DNA of 6,784 bases from RFPI01 sp964470195. GTDB lineage: Bacteria > Pseudomonadota > Gammaproteobacteria > Burkholderiales > Methylophilaceae. The translations under genes were made by a program, and so were the position numbers. The stretch spans positions 1 through 6,784 of the forward strand of contig CAYYBG010000057.1 in NCBI GenBank assembly GCA_964470195.1, read 5' to 3'. Shown one piece after another: positions 1 through 6,771 of this stretch (within the stretch, counting starts at the first letter, position 1; every line of letters starts with the position of its first letter). The notes beneath the pieces are model-generated. The model had not been told where the DNA came from. It saw nothing but the letters and a program-made list of their open reading frames with translations, and did no database searches.

Positions 1-258
1 GGCTATCCGCGTCATGCCAAAAACGGCACCCCGATTGCAGTTGCAGGAAAGTCCTCAAGACTCATCGGCCGAGTATCCATGGATATGTTGTTTGTAGATT
101 TAAGCCATTTGCCTGATTGTGGCTTGGGAGACGAAGTCGAATTATGGGGTGATCATGTGCCGGTAGATGCGGTTGCTCACAGCGCAGATACCATAGGTTA
201 CGAATTACTTTGTGCGGTAGCTGCGCGTGTTCCCTTGCAGGTCAGCGATAGAGATTAG
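1..258 (+). CDS. alr: Alanine racemase, C-terminal fragment (5' end outside window)
   Basis: Frame 1 is open from the first base to a TAG stop and encodes 85 residues. Alanine racemase is a PLP enzyme that interconverts L- and D-alanine, supplying D-alanine for peptidoglycan. What is seen is the C-terminal beta-barrel domain: it opens with GYPRH, the usual continuation of the family's GYADGYPR segment, then has GRVSMDM (fragment residues 23-29), GDEVELWG (43-50), and ends with the typical helix ADTIGYELLCAVAARVP (62-78). The PLP lysine and the second catalytic base, the Tyr of GYADG, lie just upstream of the window and cannot be checked. Met27-Asp28 of SMDM correspond to active-site entrance residues. 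The stop is followed after 2 bp by radA, so the two genes are probably cotranscribed. The identification is firm; the full length is unknown. Confidence 0.95.
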   Translation, partial: GYPRHAKNGTPIAVAGKSSRLIGRVSMDMLFVDLSHLPDCGLGDEVELWGDHVPVDAVAHSADTIGYELLCAVAARVPLQVSDRD

Positions 259-260
259 GC

Positions 261-1622
261 ATGGCAAAAGCAAAGACCGTTTATGCTTGCACCGAATGTG
301 GTGCACAATCTCCTAAGTGGCAAGGTCAATGTCCAGCATGTATGGCGTGGAATACCTTGGTTGAGTCTATTGCAGAAACAACGCCTAATACCCGTTTTTC
401 GCCGTTGGCAAGCACGACGCAAGTTCAGAAATTAGCCGATGTTCAAGCGCAAGAGAATCAACGTTTTGTCTCTGGAAGTGAGGAATTCGATCGGGTTTTG
501 GGCGGTGGCTTAGTCGCAGGGGGCGTGGTGTTGATAGGTGGAGATCCCGGCATAGGCAAATCCACCTTATTACTGCAAACCCTATGTCATTTGGGCAAAA
601 CACAGCCTGTTTTGTATGTCAGTGGTGAGGAGTCAGCACAGCAAATCGCCATGCGCGCCAAACGCCTCGGCTTAGATGCATCACCTTTAGTCTTGTTGGC
701 GGAGATTCATCTCGAAAAGATTCTATCCATTCTGCAAGACCTGTGCCCACAGGTAGTCGTCATTGACTCAATTCAAACCATTTACTCAGAAGTTCTGCAA
801 TCTGCTCCGGGATCGGTTGCTCAGGTGAGAGAATGCTCTGCACAATTAACTCGAGTCGCGAAACAATTAGGGATTAGCATCATTTTAGTTGGACACGTCA
901 CCAAAGAGGGGTCTTTGGCTGGACCTCGAGTACTGGAACACATTGTCGATACTGTGCTGTATTTTGAGGGAGATGCCAATTCCAGCTTTCGTTTAATACG
1001 TGCATTTAAAAATCGTTATGGCGCAGTCAATGAGTTGGGGGTGTTTGCCATGACGGAGAAGGGCTTGCGTGAGGTCAGCAACCCGTCGGCTTTATTTCTC
1101 TCACATCACGCCGCGCAAGTCGCTGGATCATGTATCGTCGTGACTCAAGAAGGTACTCGACCGTTATTAATTGAAGTGCAAGCTTTGGTTGATAGTGCGC
1201 ACAGCATGAATCCAAAGCGATTATGTGTAGGCTTAGAGCAAAATCGATTGGCTATGTTGCTAGCAGTTTTACACCGCCATGCAGGTGTCGCTTGCTTTGA
1301 TCAAGATGTGTTTGTGAACGCGGTAGGCGGAGTCAAAATTAGTGAGCCAGCAGTCGATTTGGCTGTACTATTGTCTATTGTTTCTTCCCTAAAAAACAAA
1401 GCATTAAGCAGTCAACTTATTGTTTTTGGTGAAGTTGGGCTGGCGGGCGAGGTACGCCCAGTTCAAAGAGGACAAGAGCGCCTCAAAGAAGCACTCAAAT
1501 TGGGATTTAAATTTGCGATTATTCCTAAGGCTAATGCGCCAAAACAAGAAATTAAAGGCATGCAGGTATTTGCGGTAGATAGATTAGACCAAGCCCTGCA
1601 ATACGCCAGTCAATTGTACTGA
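261..1622 (+). CDS. radA: DNA repair protein RadA
   Basis: Complete 453-residue protein, close to the usual RadA length of about 450-460. RadA is a hexameric DnaB-like ATPase of the cytoplasm that promotes branch migration and processing of recombination intermediates alongside RecA. Domains in order: an N-terminal C4 zinc finger (C10-x2-C13 and C24-x2-C27, within CPACMAWNT); a RecA-like ATPase with Walker A GDPGIGKS (94-101) and Walker B VVVIDS (165-170); the RadA-specific KNRYG motif (250-254); and a C-terminal Lon-like domain from about 275, containing GEVGLAGEVRPV (390-401), which in RadA serves as a scaffold and not as a protease. The ATG is chosen because the zinc finger begins ten residues later, as in relatives. 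It starts 2 bp after alr, with only a weak AGG-type ribosome site overlapping the alr stop. The 3' end faces the SDR gene with a 10 bp spacer. Confidence 0.98.
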   Translation: MAKAKTVYACTECGAQSPKWQGQCPACMAWNTLVESIAETTPNTRFSPLASTTQVQKLADVQAQENQRFVSGSEEFDRVLGGGLVAGGVVLIGGDPGIGKSTLLLQTLCHLGKTQPVLYVSGEESAQQIAMRAKRLGLDASPLVLLAEIHLEKILSILQDLCPQVVVIDSIQTIYSEVLQSAPGSVAQVRECSAQLTRVAKQLGISIILVGHVTKEGSLAGPRVLEHIVDTVLYFEGDANSSFRLIRAFKNRYGAVNELGVFAMTEKGLREVSNPSALFLSHHAAQVAGSCIVVTQEGTRPLLIEVQALVDSAHSMNPKRLCVGLEQNRLAMLLAVLHRHAGVACFDQDVFVNAVGGVKISEPAVDLAVLLSIVSSLKNKALSSQLIVFGEVGLAGEVRPVQRGQERLKEALKLGFKFAIIPKANAPKQEIKGMQVFAVDRLDQALQYASQLY

Positions 1623-1632
1623 GAGTGTAATA

Positions 1633-2385
1633 TTAATTAGCGGGTGTTTGGGCAAAGTGGATTTGCCCGCTGACGCCAACACTATCTTTTCCCATTAAAT
1701 ATAAATATAAGGGCATCAATTCTGTTGCGGTGAGAAGAGACTCATGCAATTCACCAGGATGGGTTTTTTTGCGCTGAGGGGTCTGTGTAGGCCCTGGCAC
1801 AATGCTGTTAAAACGCAAATTCGTCTGATTATCTAACTCCTTAGACCACATTTGCATTAAGTCGTCGGTAGCGCGTTTGCTAATGCCATGGGCTCCCCAG
1901 AATGACTGCAGGGCATGGGCAGAGTGATTCGAGGTAAATATCACGCTTGCTTGTTCAGCACGCTGTAATAATGGCATGCAAGCCTTGGTCAACATAAATG
2001 GGGCAATCAAATTGACTTGCATCATTTGTTGAAACTGCTCCCCAGTCTGAAGCATTAATGGGCTTAAATTATCAAAATGGCTAGCATTATGCAGAATGCC
2101 ATTTAATTGACCGAACTGTTGATAGATTGCTTCTGCCAACGCTTGCATATCTAACTCAGTTGCTTTGGCAAAATCCATGCAAAAGATAATAGGCTCTGGC
2201 AAACCTTTCTGGACGATAGCATCATAGCTTGCTTCTAATTTTTCTTGTTTACGCCCCACTAGTATCACTGTAGCGCCGTGCTGCGCAAAGCTAATCGCTG
2301 CTTGCAACCCTAGCCCTTGGCCGGCTCCGCTGACCAAAATAATATGGGCTTTTAATAAGTCATGAGGTGCTTGATATTGCAACAT
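1633..2385 (-). CDS. YciK-family short-chain dehydrogenase/reductase with altered catalytic residues
   Basis: 250-residue Rossmann-fold protein. The opening (LxxxxIILVSGAGQGLG), the ILHNA segment and the ending MPLYLYLMGKDS resemble E. coli YciK, an SDR of unknown physiological substrate. Visible SDR parts: the nucleotide-binding glycines GAGQGLG (20-26), R45 after beta-2, typical of NADP(H) use, HNAS (99-102, usually NAG), N125 of the tetrad, K170, and the PGPTQT stretch (197-202). The catalytic Tyr of YxxxK is His166 (HGISK), and the position 13 residues earlier, normally Ser, is Asn153. Cofactor binding is thus kept while the classical proton donor is missing. The ATG at 2385 has a weak CAGG site 9 nt upstream and lies 28 bp after the hpnE stop, so it is likely the last gene of the hpnCDE operon. 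The family call is firm; the substrate and whether it is an active enzyme are unknown. Confidence 0.88.
   Translation of the reverse strand: MLQYQAPHDLLKAHIILVSGAGQGLGLQAAISFAQHGATVILVGRKQEKLEASYDAIVQKGLPEPIIFCMDFAKATELDMQALAEAIYQQFGQLNGILHNASHFDNLSPLMLQTGEQFQQMMQVNLIAPFMLTKACMPLLQRAEQASVIFTSNHSAHALQSFWGAHGISKRATDDLMQMWSKELDNQTNLRFNSIVPGPTQTPQRKKTHPGELHESLLTATELMPLYLYLMGKDSVGVSGQIHFAQTPAN
1639..1671. repeat. Inverted repeat at the radA/SDR convergent junction; possible weak terminator
   Basis: GGGCAAA (1650-1656) and TTTGCCC (1662-1668) form a perfect 7 bp stem with a 5 nt loop. A competing outer pair, AGCGGG (1639-1644) with CCCGCT (1666-1671), shares the same CCC. The element lies inside the last codons of the SDR gene, where radA transcripts would also run. 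Neither strand has a clear run of T after the stem, so it does not meet the usual definition of an intrinsic terminator. It may slow convergent transcription or be chance within coding sequence. Confidence 0.35.
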
Positions 2386-2413
2386 AGCGGATTGCCTGAA
2401 AAAAGAGCGGAGT

Positions 2414-3545
2414 TTAACGGCTTATGTCCTGCGCTTCAATCCATCTTGCGCAATCAAGGCCACTTTGTACAGCCGCTTCTATGGTGGCAGGGTAATGGGG
2501 ATGCAAATAGTCGCCTGCCAACAATATTCCTGGAGTTTCTGTCAGCATATTAGGAGGAGTTAGTCCAACGTCACAGCGATGGGTTGCGCGTTTTTCACGT
2601 ATGCATTTAGCCCATAGTGGAGCGCCCCATTCAGGATAGCGCTCGCTCATCAAACGAATGACTTCTGCGCTAAGTTGTTGGTTGTTTAATTCGTCGTACT
2701 TTCCATGCGCACTCAATACTACAGCGATTAAGCCAGCTTGTTGGGCAAATTGGCCGCGATCAAATAACCACTGCAATTCAATACTATTTGTCGTTGATGT
2801 ATGTGGAAATCCAAGCATGGGGGCTGGCAAGCTTATGTTGGCGGCATATTGCAGGTAAACAGTGGTAATCGGCTGGTAGNNNNNNNNNNNNNNNNNNNNN
2901 NNNNNNNNNNNNNNNNNNNNNNNNNNNNNNNNNNNNNNNNNNNNNNNNNNNNNNNNNNNNNNNNNNNNNNNNNNNNNNNTAATAAGCGCTGGCTTGTTCT
3001 ATTGGCGTATTGAGTGCCGCTAAGCATATTGGTCGCCAAATATGCTCTATCGCCCAGACTGATTGAGCTCGCTCTGCTAACCACTGCGCTACACTGATGT
3101 CATCTTGCTTACTCAAACTAGGCTTGACATATAAACCGAGCATGAGTTTGCCTAGGCTTATTTTTTCTGACCATGTGATGCCCACTGCCTGAATTAAGCC
3201 CAGCAATAGGTTAATAGGTGAGGGGAGTAATTTGCTTGCGCGTAAGTGTAAACGGCCAACCCGCCAATCCAAAGGAAAACGTTGTAGACATTGATGCTCT
3301 GGTATCTGACAGCGATGGAGTAAATTTAAGGTTTGGTGATAAGCGCCGAGTAAAATATGTTGTCCATTATCAACCTGAGCTCGCGCTAAATGCACACTGC
3401 GAGTTCTGCCGCCTGCATGTTGCGCGGCCTCATACACACTGACCGAATGGCCTAACTGCTGCAGATGAACAGCGGCGCTGAGTCCCGCCATGCCGCTACC
3501 AATAATAGCGATGTGTGTATTGGAAGTTTGCTGGTTCTTGCCCAT
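2414..3545 (-). CDS. hpnE: Hydroxysqualene dehydroxylase HpnE (interrupted by assembly gap)
   Basis: FAD-dependent oxidoreductase of the amine oxidase/phytoene desaturase type that reductively removes the hydroxyl of hydroxysqualene to give squalene. The N-terminal piece runs to 2980 and has the dinucleotide-binding motif IAIIGSGMAGLSAA (from about residue 12 of the ATG start), an acidic VYEA about 24 residues later, then the family motif GGRTRS and DNGQHILLGAY; it ends in NTPIEQASAY. The C-terminal piece (2878-2414) begins YQPITTVYLQY, continues with QWLFDRG and closes with GILLAGDYLHPHYPATIEAA, the FAD-contact end. The two pieces appear in different frames only because 100 N stand between them; together they give about 342 residues, against roughly 420-450 for the family. 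ATG 3545 is preferred to an in-frame TTG at 3566; neither has a clear ribosome site. The start lies 31 bp after the hpnD stop. Confidence 0.92.
2880..2979. other. Assembly gap of exactly 100 N inside hpnE
   Basis: One hundred consecutive N, a conventional placeholder for a gap of unknown size. The flanks are two parts of the same hpnE gene. From the usual length of HpnE, roughly 80-110 residues (about 240-330 bases) are missing, so the true gap is probably longer than drawn. Two bases of a codon are left at the upstream edge and one at the downstream edge, so an intact gene requires the true gap length to be a multiple of three. Confidence 0.97.
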
Positions 3546-3576
3546 GTTTTGTTGTGCATGAATCAATGACTGAGCA

Positions 3577-4413
3577 TTAATTCTTTAAATAAGTCACCCA
3601 TGCCAACCATAATTTGCGCAACGGTGTTAGCGAGGTGCGCGAATTCAATACTTTTTGCGCACCATCTTGCGCAATCTCATTGAGCAAAGTTCGGTAAATT
3701 GCTGCCATCATGAGCCCCGTTCTCTGGCTAGATTTATCTTCAGCGGGCAGTTGGCCTAAAGCTTTGTCATATAGTTGATAAGCTCGTGCGAGTTGAAACT
3801 CCATCAAAGCCTGAATCTTATCTGATTGGTGTCCATGCAAAATGTCTGTTTCTGTTACACCAAATTGAGCTAATTCATCCAAAGGCAAATAGATTCTGCC
3901 TCGTCGTGCGTCTTCCCCGACATCACGAATAATATTAGTGAGCTGGAAAGCCAAACCTAAATCATGGGCATATTTCAAGGTTTTGCGATTTTGATAACCA
4001 AAAATCTCTGCTGAGAGTAATCCGACTACACTGGCTACACGATAGCAATATAGTTGCAATTGACTAAAATTTTGATAGCGGTCTTGCTCCAAGTCCATCT
4101 GCATACCATCAATAATTTCCATGAAATGCTCTTGGTTTAGCTGATATTTCTTAATCGCAGGGGCAAGTGCATGGCTTACTGGATGTTGCGGTTGGCCAGC
4201 ATATAAGCGAGCGATTTCATCTCGCCACCAATTGAGTTTAATTTGGGCTGTTTGAAAATCCTGACATTCGTCAGCGACATCGTCGACTTCTCGACAAAAA
4301 GCATATAAGGCTGTGATCGCATGGCGTTTGGCTGTGGGTAAAAACAGAAAACTGTAATAAAAGCTTGAGCCACTCCGTGCTGCTTTGTCTTGGCAATATT
4401 GTTGAGGTGTCAT
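3577..4413 (-). CDS. hpnD: Presqualene diphosphate synthase HpnD
   Basis: 278-residue trans-isoprenyl diphosphate synthase of the squalene/phytoene synthase family, joining two farnesyl diphosphates head to head into presqualene diphosphate in a Mg2+-dependent reaction. The N-terminus MTPQQYCQDKAARSGSSFYY is typical of HpnD. The two aspartate-rich metal-binding motifs are DDVADE (44-49) and NIIRDVGED (160-168, with D164 and D168), followed by the conserved RRGRIYLPLDEL. The start is set at ATG 4413 rather than the in-frame GTG at 4434, because AAGGA stands 6 nt before this ATG and the family's conserved sequence begins exactly here. The hpnC stop is 1 bp upstream and the ribosome site lies within the last hpnC codons, so translation is probably coupled. 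All expected active-site residues are present. CrtB-type phytoene synthase is an alternative for the superfamily, but the hpnC/hpnE neighbours argue for HpnD. Confidence 0.96.
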   Translation of the reverse strand: MTPQQYCQDKAARSGSSFYYSFLFLPTAKRHAITALYAFCREVDDVADECQDFQTAQIKLNWWRDEIARLYAGQPQHPVSHALAPAIKKYQLNQEHFMEIIDGMQMDLEQDRYQNFSQLQLYCYRVASVVGLLSAEIFGYQNRKTLKYAHDLGLAFQLTNIIRDVGEDARRGRIYLPLDELAQFGVTETDILHGHQSDKIQALMEFQLARAYQLYDKALGQLPAEDKSSQRTGLMMAAIYRTLLNEIAQDGAQKVLNSRTSLTPLRKLWLAWVTYLKN

Positions 4414-4414
4414 T

Positions 4415-5296
4415 CTATTTCCTTGTGACCGCACGATATAGCATGATGAGCCAATCTCGCTTGGTTAATATAGGGCGATGACGAAATATATCACCACGAT
4501 GATCATGCAATTGTTTCAAAATCCGTTCTGCACCAGCGACTATCATACGCATCTCCAGACCCATTCTGCCGGGTAATTTTAACGCCAATGGAGCGCCTGA
4601 TTGTAATAAGCGGGTAGTCCGTTTGATTTGAAAATCCATCATCAGTTGCCAAGCGCCGCCAGTGTCACCTTGCTGGATTTGCTGTTCACTGATGTGAAAA
4701 CGCTGAAGCTCATCTAGAGGCAAATAGATGCGCTGCTTTTGATAATCGATGGCAATATCTTGTAAAAAATTAATCAACTGTAAGGCCGTGCAAATTGCAT
4801 CGGATAAGCCAATCAAATGCTCATCGTCCACTTTATTCAATTGTAACAACAGCCTGCCAATTGGATTAGCAGATTTGCGACAATATTGCACCAGATCAGC
4901 AAAGTTATTGTAACGTCTTTGTGTGACATCCTGACTAAAGGCGTCTAATAAATCTTCAAACAACTCGATGGATAACTGAAATTGCACAATTTGTTGTTGC
5001 AAACCCAACATCATCTCGGTCTGCGGCTGCTTATGCTGGCGAATCAGATTAAGCTCTTGGCGTAATTGCTTGAGTGCATACAGTCGTTGTTCAGCGCTAA
5101 AATCTCCCTCGTCCGCCATATCATCAGCCGTTCTAGCAAAGCGATAAATATGCGCGATGGGAATGCGAAGTTGGCGCGGCAGTAATAACGAGGCAACGGG
5201 AAAATTTTCGTAATGTGCGTGTGAAAGGGCAAGACTAGCTAGGTCAAGCTGCTTGATATTGGATTTGATTGAGTGGCTACTGGATTGCTTATTCAT
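4415..5296 (-). CDS. hpnC: Hydroxysqualene synthase HpnC
   Basis: 293-residue member of the squalene/phytoene synthase family. HpnC converts presqualene diphosphate made by HpnD into hydroxysqualene, the substrate of HpnE. Features: the characteristic HYENFPVASLLLP near the N-terminus (28-40), the first Asp-rich motif DDMADE (58-63), a second motif NFLQDIAIDY (176-185, D180 and D184), then QRIYLPLDEL. The C-terminal part has the LPGRMGLEMR and RAVTRK ends seen in proteobacterial HpnC. ATG 5296 is chosen over an in-frame TTG at 5317; no good Shine-Dalgarno precedes either. The N-terminus is 25-30 residues longer before HYENFP than I recall for many homologues, and is Ser/Lys-rich. It is the first gene of the likely hpnCDE-SDR operon. 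The paired, distinct hpnC and hpnD copies are the normal bacterial arrangement and not a recent duplication. Confidence 0.95.
   Translation of the reverse strand: MNKQSSSHSIKSNIKQLDLASLALSHAHYENFPVASLLLPRQLRIPIAHIYRFARTADDMADEGDFSAEQRLYALKQLRQELNLIRQHKQPQTEMMLGLQQQIVQFQLSIELFEDLLDAFSQDVTQRRYNNFADLVQYCRKSANPIGRLLLQLNKVDDEHLIGLSDAICTALQLINFLQDIAIDYQKQRIYLPLDELQRFHISEQQIQQGDTGGAWQLMMDFQIKRTTRLLQSGAPLALKLPGRMGLEMRMIVAGAERILKQLHDHRGDIFRHRPILTKRDWLIMLYRAVTRK
4420..4424 (-). promoter_or_regulatory. Ribosome binding site of hpnD
   Basis: AAGGA on the minus strand, 6 nt before ATG 4413 and inside the final codons of hpnC. It decides the hpnD start in favour of this ATG over the upstream GTG at 4434. 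Confidence 0.8.
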
Positions 5297-5404
5297 AGTT
5301 GCGCGAGTATGCCACAAAAATTGTCTGCAGATGACGACAGCACGATGTGACTTTAATGAATGGCTTTAGGCTAAAATAACAGGATTGTTAAAAGGAAACA
5401 GGTA
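5297..5404. promoter_or_regulatory. Divergent hpnC / mtnP intergenic region with a candidate mtnP promoter
   Basis: This 108 bp spacer must hold promoters for both directions. For the + strand gene, TAAAAT (5372-5377) is a plausible -10 element, with GTGACT (5347-5352) as a poor -35 at a long 19 bp spacing. For hpnC, a minus-strand CATACT close to the start is the only weak -10 I see, and no convincing -35 accompanies it. A CTGCAG palindrome lies at about 5325-5330, and there is no strong operator-like repeat. The assignments are tentative. Confidence 0.35.
5391..5396 (+). promoter_or_regulatory. Ribosome binding site of mtnP
   Basis: AAAGGA located 8 nt before the ATG at 5405. It supports this start and is the clearest ribosome site on the + strand of the window. 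Confidence 0.75.
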
Positions 5405-6163
5405 ATGTTAGGAATTATAGGCGGCACTGGTTTAACTGAGTTTGCAGATTTAAAAATTATCCGCCGGGAGATTATTCGTACTCCCTATGGAGAGCCATCA
5501 GGTCCAGTCACTTTAGGAGAAGTGTCTGGTCGGAGCTTGGCTTTTTTGCCTAGGCATGGAAGTGGTCATACTATACCTCCTCACGCGGTCAATTATCGCG
5601 CTAATCTATGGGCGCTTCACTCTCTTGGGATTAGAGACATTGTGGCAGTGTCAGCGGTCGGTTCAATTACACCAGGTTTAAATAGTGGGGATATTGTATT
5701 GCCCGATCAGTTGATTGATTACACCTATGGTCGTAAACATACATTTTTTGATGGCCATCAATGTCAAGAACTGGCGGCGGTGAAACATATCGATTTTACT
5801 GAGCCATATCATGTTGAAATGCGTGCCCTTTGTTTGCGCGCAGCGGAGCAGGTCAAACTGCATCTGATTAATGGTGGTGTTTATGCCGCTATGCAAGGGC
5901 CTCGTTTGGAGACTGCTGCGGAAATTAACCGCTTAGAACGTGACGGTGCCACCATCGTCGGGATGACAGGGATGCCGGAGTGTGCTCTAGCCAGAGAACT
6001 GGATATTCGCTATGTAGCGATCTGTCCTGTTGCGAATCCTGCTGCAGGACGCGGCGAAAGTCGCCACGAGGTAAGCTATGAAGAAATGGTTAAAACATTG
6101 CGCCTAACAATAGGACAGATATGTAATATGATTGAAAAAATGGTGATATTACATGGCAATTAG
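5405..6163 (+). CDS. mtnP: S-methyl-5'-thioinosine phosphorylase (MTIP/MtnP family)
   Basis: 252-residue protein of the PNP/MTAP phosphorylase family. These enzymes use phosphate to split methylthio-nucleosides, by-products of polyamine synthesis, into a base and 5-methylthioribose 1-phosphate. Visible motifs: the phosphate-binding GGTG at the N-terminus (6-9), PRHG (49-52), NYRANLWAL (63-71), the QGPRLET stretch (164-170), and VGMTGMPE (185-192) contacting the ribose. The base-recognition loop reads NPAAG (211-215), like Pseudomonas aeruginosa PA3004, which prefers methylthioinosine. Human-type MTAP has Asp residues there for adenine. I therefore infer 6-oxopurine (methylthioinosine) preference, though many databases would label it MTA phosphorylase. 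Its last 11 bases overlap def, indicating a two-gene transcript with coupled translation. Length and motifs are complete. Confidence 0.92.
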   Translation: MLGIIGGTGLTEFADLKIIRREIIRTPYGEPSGPVTLGEVSGRSLAFLPRHGSGHTIPPHAVNYRANLWALHSLGIRDIVAVSAVGSITPGLNSGDIVLPDQLIDYTYGRKHTFFDGHQCQELAAVKHIDFTEPYHVEMRALCLRAAEQVKLHLINGGVYAAMQGPRLETAAEINRLERDGATIVGMTGMPECALARELDIRYVAICPVANPAAGRGESRHEVSYEEMVKTLRLTIGQICNMIEKMVILHGN

Positions 6164-6686
6164 AGAAGTTTTGCGCATGGGCAATCCTCTGTTATTGCAA
6201 CGCTCAGAGGAAGTAAAGCAGTTTGATACGCCCGAATTGCATGCGCTGATTCAGGATATGCAGGACACCATGGCAAAGATGAATGGTGCTGGAATATCTG
6301 CACCTCAAATCGGTGTCAGTCTGCGCGTGGTGATTTTTGGGGTAGGGCACAACCCTCGTTACCCCGATGCCGAACAAGTGCCCTATACCGTGTTAGTTAA
6401 TCCTGTTTTGAAACCCTTGAGTGATGAGATGGAAGAAGGATGGGAAGGCTGCTTGTCGGTGCCTGGAATGAGAGGCGTTGTGCCGCGTTTTCGTAGATTG
6501 CATTACACCGGTTTTGATCAATTCGGCAATCCAATCGATCGTCTAGTGTCTGGATTTCATGCTCGGGTGGTCCAGCATGAATGTGATCATCTAGACGGTA
6601 TTCTTTACCCAATGCGTATTCGTGATTTACGCCAATTTGGTTACACAGATGTGCTATTTCCTGGTGCTTATATAGCAGATGACTAA
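6153..6686 (+). CDS. def: Peptide deformylase
   Basis: 177-residue metalloenzyme that removes the formyl group from the N-terminal methionine of nascent proteins at the ribosome exit. All three family motifs are present: motif 1 GAGISAPQ (45-52; Ser49 replaces the more usual Ala), motif 2 EGCLSVP (98-104, C100 being a metal ligand), and motif 3 QHECDHLDG (141-149, H142 and H146 as ligands, E143 as catalytic base). The start overlaps the end of mtnP by 11 bp; GGTGA 6 nt upstream can serve as ribosome site. No fmt (methionyl-tRNA formyltransferase) follows, unlike the common def-fmt pair, so this may be a second deformylase copy in the genome, as many betaproteobacteria have. The W97 before EGCLSVP and the long C-terminal tail fit that second type. 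It should be catalytically active. Confidence 0.96.
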   Translation: MAIREVLRMGNPLLLQRSEEVKQFDTPELHALIQDMQDTMAKMNGAGISAPQIGVSLRVVIFGVGHNPRYPDAEQVPYTVLVNPVLKPLSDEMEEGWEGCLSVPGMRGVVPRFRRLHYTGFDQFGNPIDRLVSGFHARVVQHECDHLDGILYPMRIRDLRQFGYTDVLFPGAYIADD

Positions 6687-6692
6687 ATTGAT

Positions 6693-6708
6693 GCTATAAT
6701 GCCGCCCG
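6693..6708 (+). promoter_or_regulatory. Extended -10 promoter with GC-rich discriminator, probably for a stable RNA
   Basis: TGCTATAAT (6692-6700) is a perfect extended -10 (TGnTATAAT), starting 6 bp after the def stop. It is followed by GCCGCCCG, a GC-only discriminator up to the expected start point near 6707-6708. GC-rich discriminators are the mark of rRNA and tRNA promoters under stringent (ppGpp) control. No recognisable -35 is found 16-18 bp upstream, in the last codons of def. A tRNA-like sequence begins 65 bp downstream, consistent with the assignment. Confidence 0.65.
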
Positions 6709-6734
6709 TTGTAACTTGTCACAAAGTGAATCTG

Positions 6735-6756
6735 TGAACTGTCGAGTGGCAGTTTG
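6735..6756 (+). repeat. Hairpin in the leader before the putative tRNA
   Basis: TGAACTGTC (6735-6743) can pair with GGCAGTTTG (6748-6756) around the tetraloop GAGT: nine consecutive pairs, of which three are G-U. It has no T tract beyond the TTT that lies inside the stem, so it is a poor terminator. It could be a processing signal in the precursor RNA. Confidence 0.4.
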
Positions 6757-6771
6757 ATGAAGTAAAAAGTT

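Noticed and set aside
1639..1671. A true bidirectional intrinsic terminator between radA and the SDR gene
   Set aside because: The stem is good but lies in coding sequence and lacks a T tract on either strand; kept only as an inverted repeat.
2414..2830. A separate small 138-residue gene downstream of hpnE
   Set aside because: It is the C-terminal part of HpnE (QWLFDRG, LLAGDYLHPHYPATIEAA); its frame continues upstream without a stop to the gap edge with PITTVYLQY.
3546..3566. TTG start for hpnE at 3566
   Set aside because: It adds seven residues without conservation or a ribosome site; ATG 3545 puts the FAD motif at the usual distance. The choice is not certain.
4414..4434. GTG start for hpnD at 4434
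   Set aside because: It would overlap hpnC, while AAGGA stands at the right distance from ATG 4413, where the conserved HpnD sequence begins.
4176..5232. Short open frames overlapping hpnD and hpnC on the same strand
   Set aside because: They are out-of-frame shadows of the two synthase genes and show no recognisable protein features.
5297..5317. TTG start for hpnC at 5317
   Set aside because: No ribosome site, and it lies in what looks like intergenic DNA; ATG 5296 is simpler.
6719..6737. TCACA/TGTGA inverted repeat as a def terminator or operator
   Set aside because: Only five base pairs with a nine-base loop and no T run; it competes with the better hairpin just downstream.
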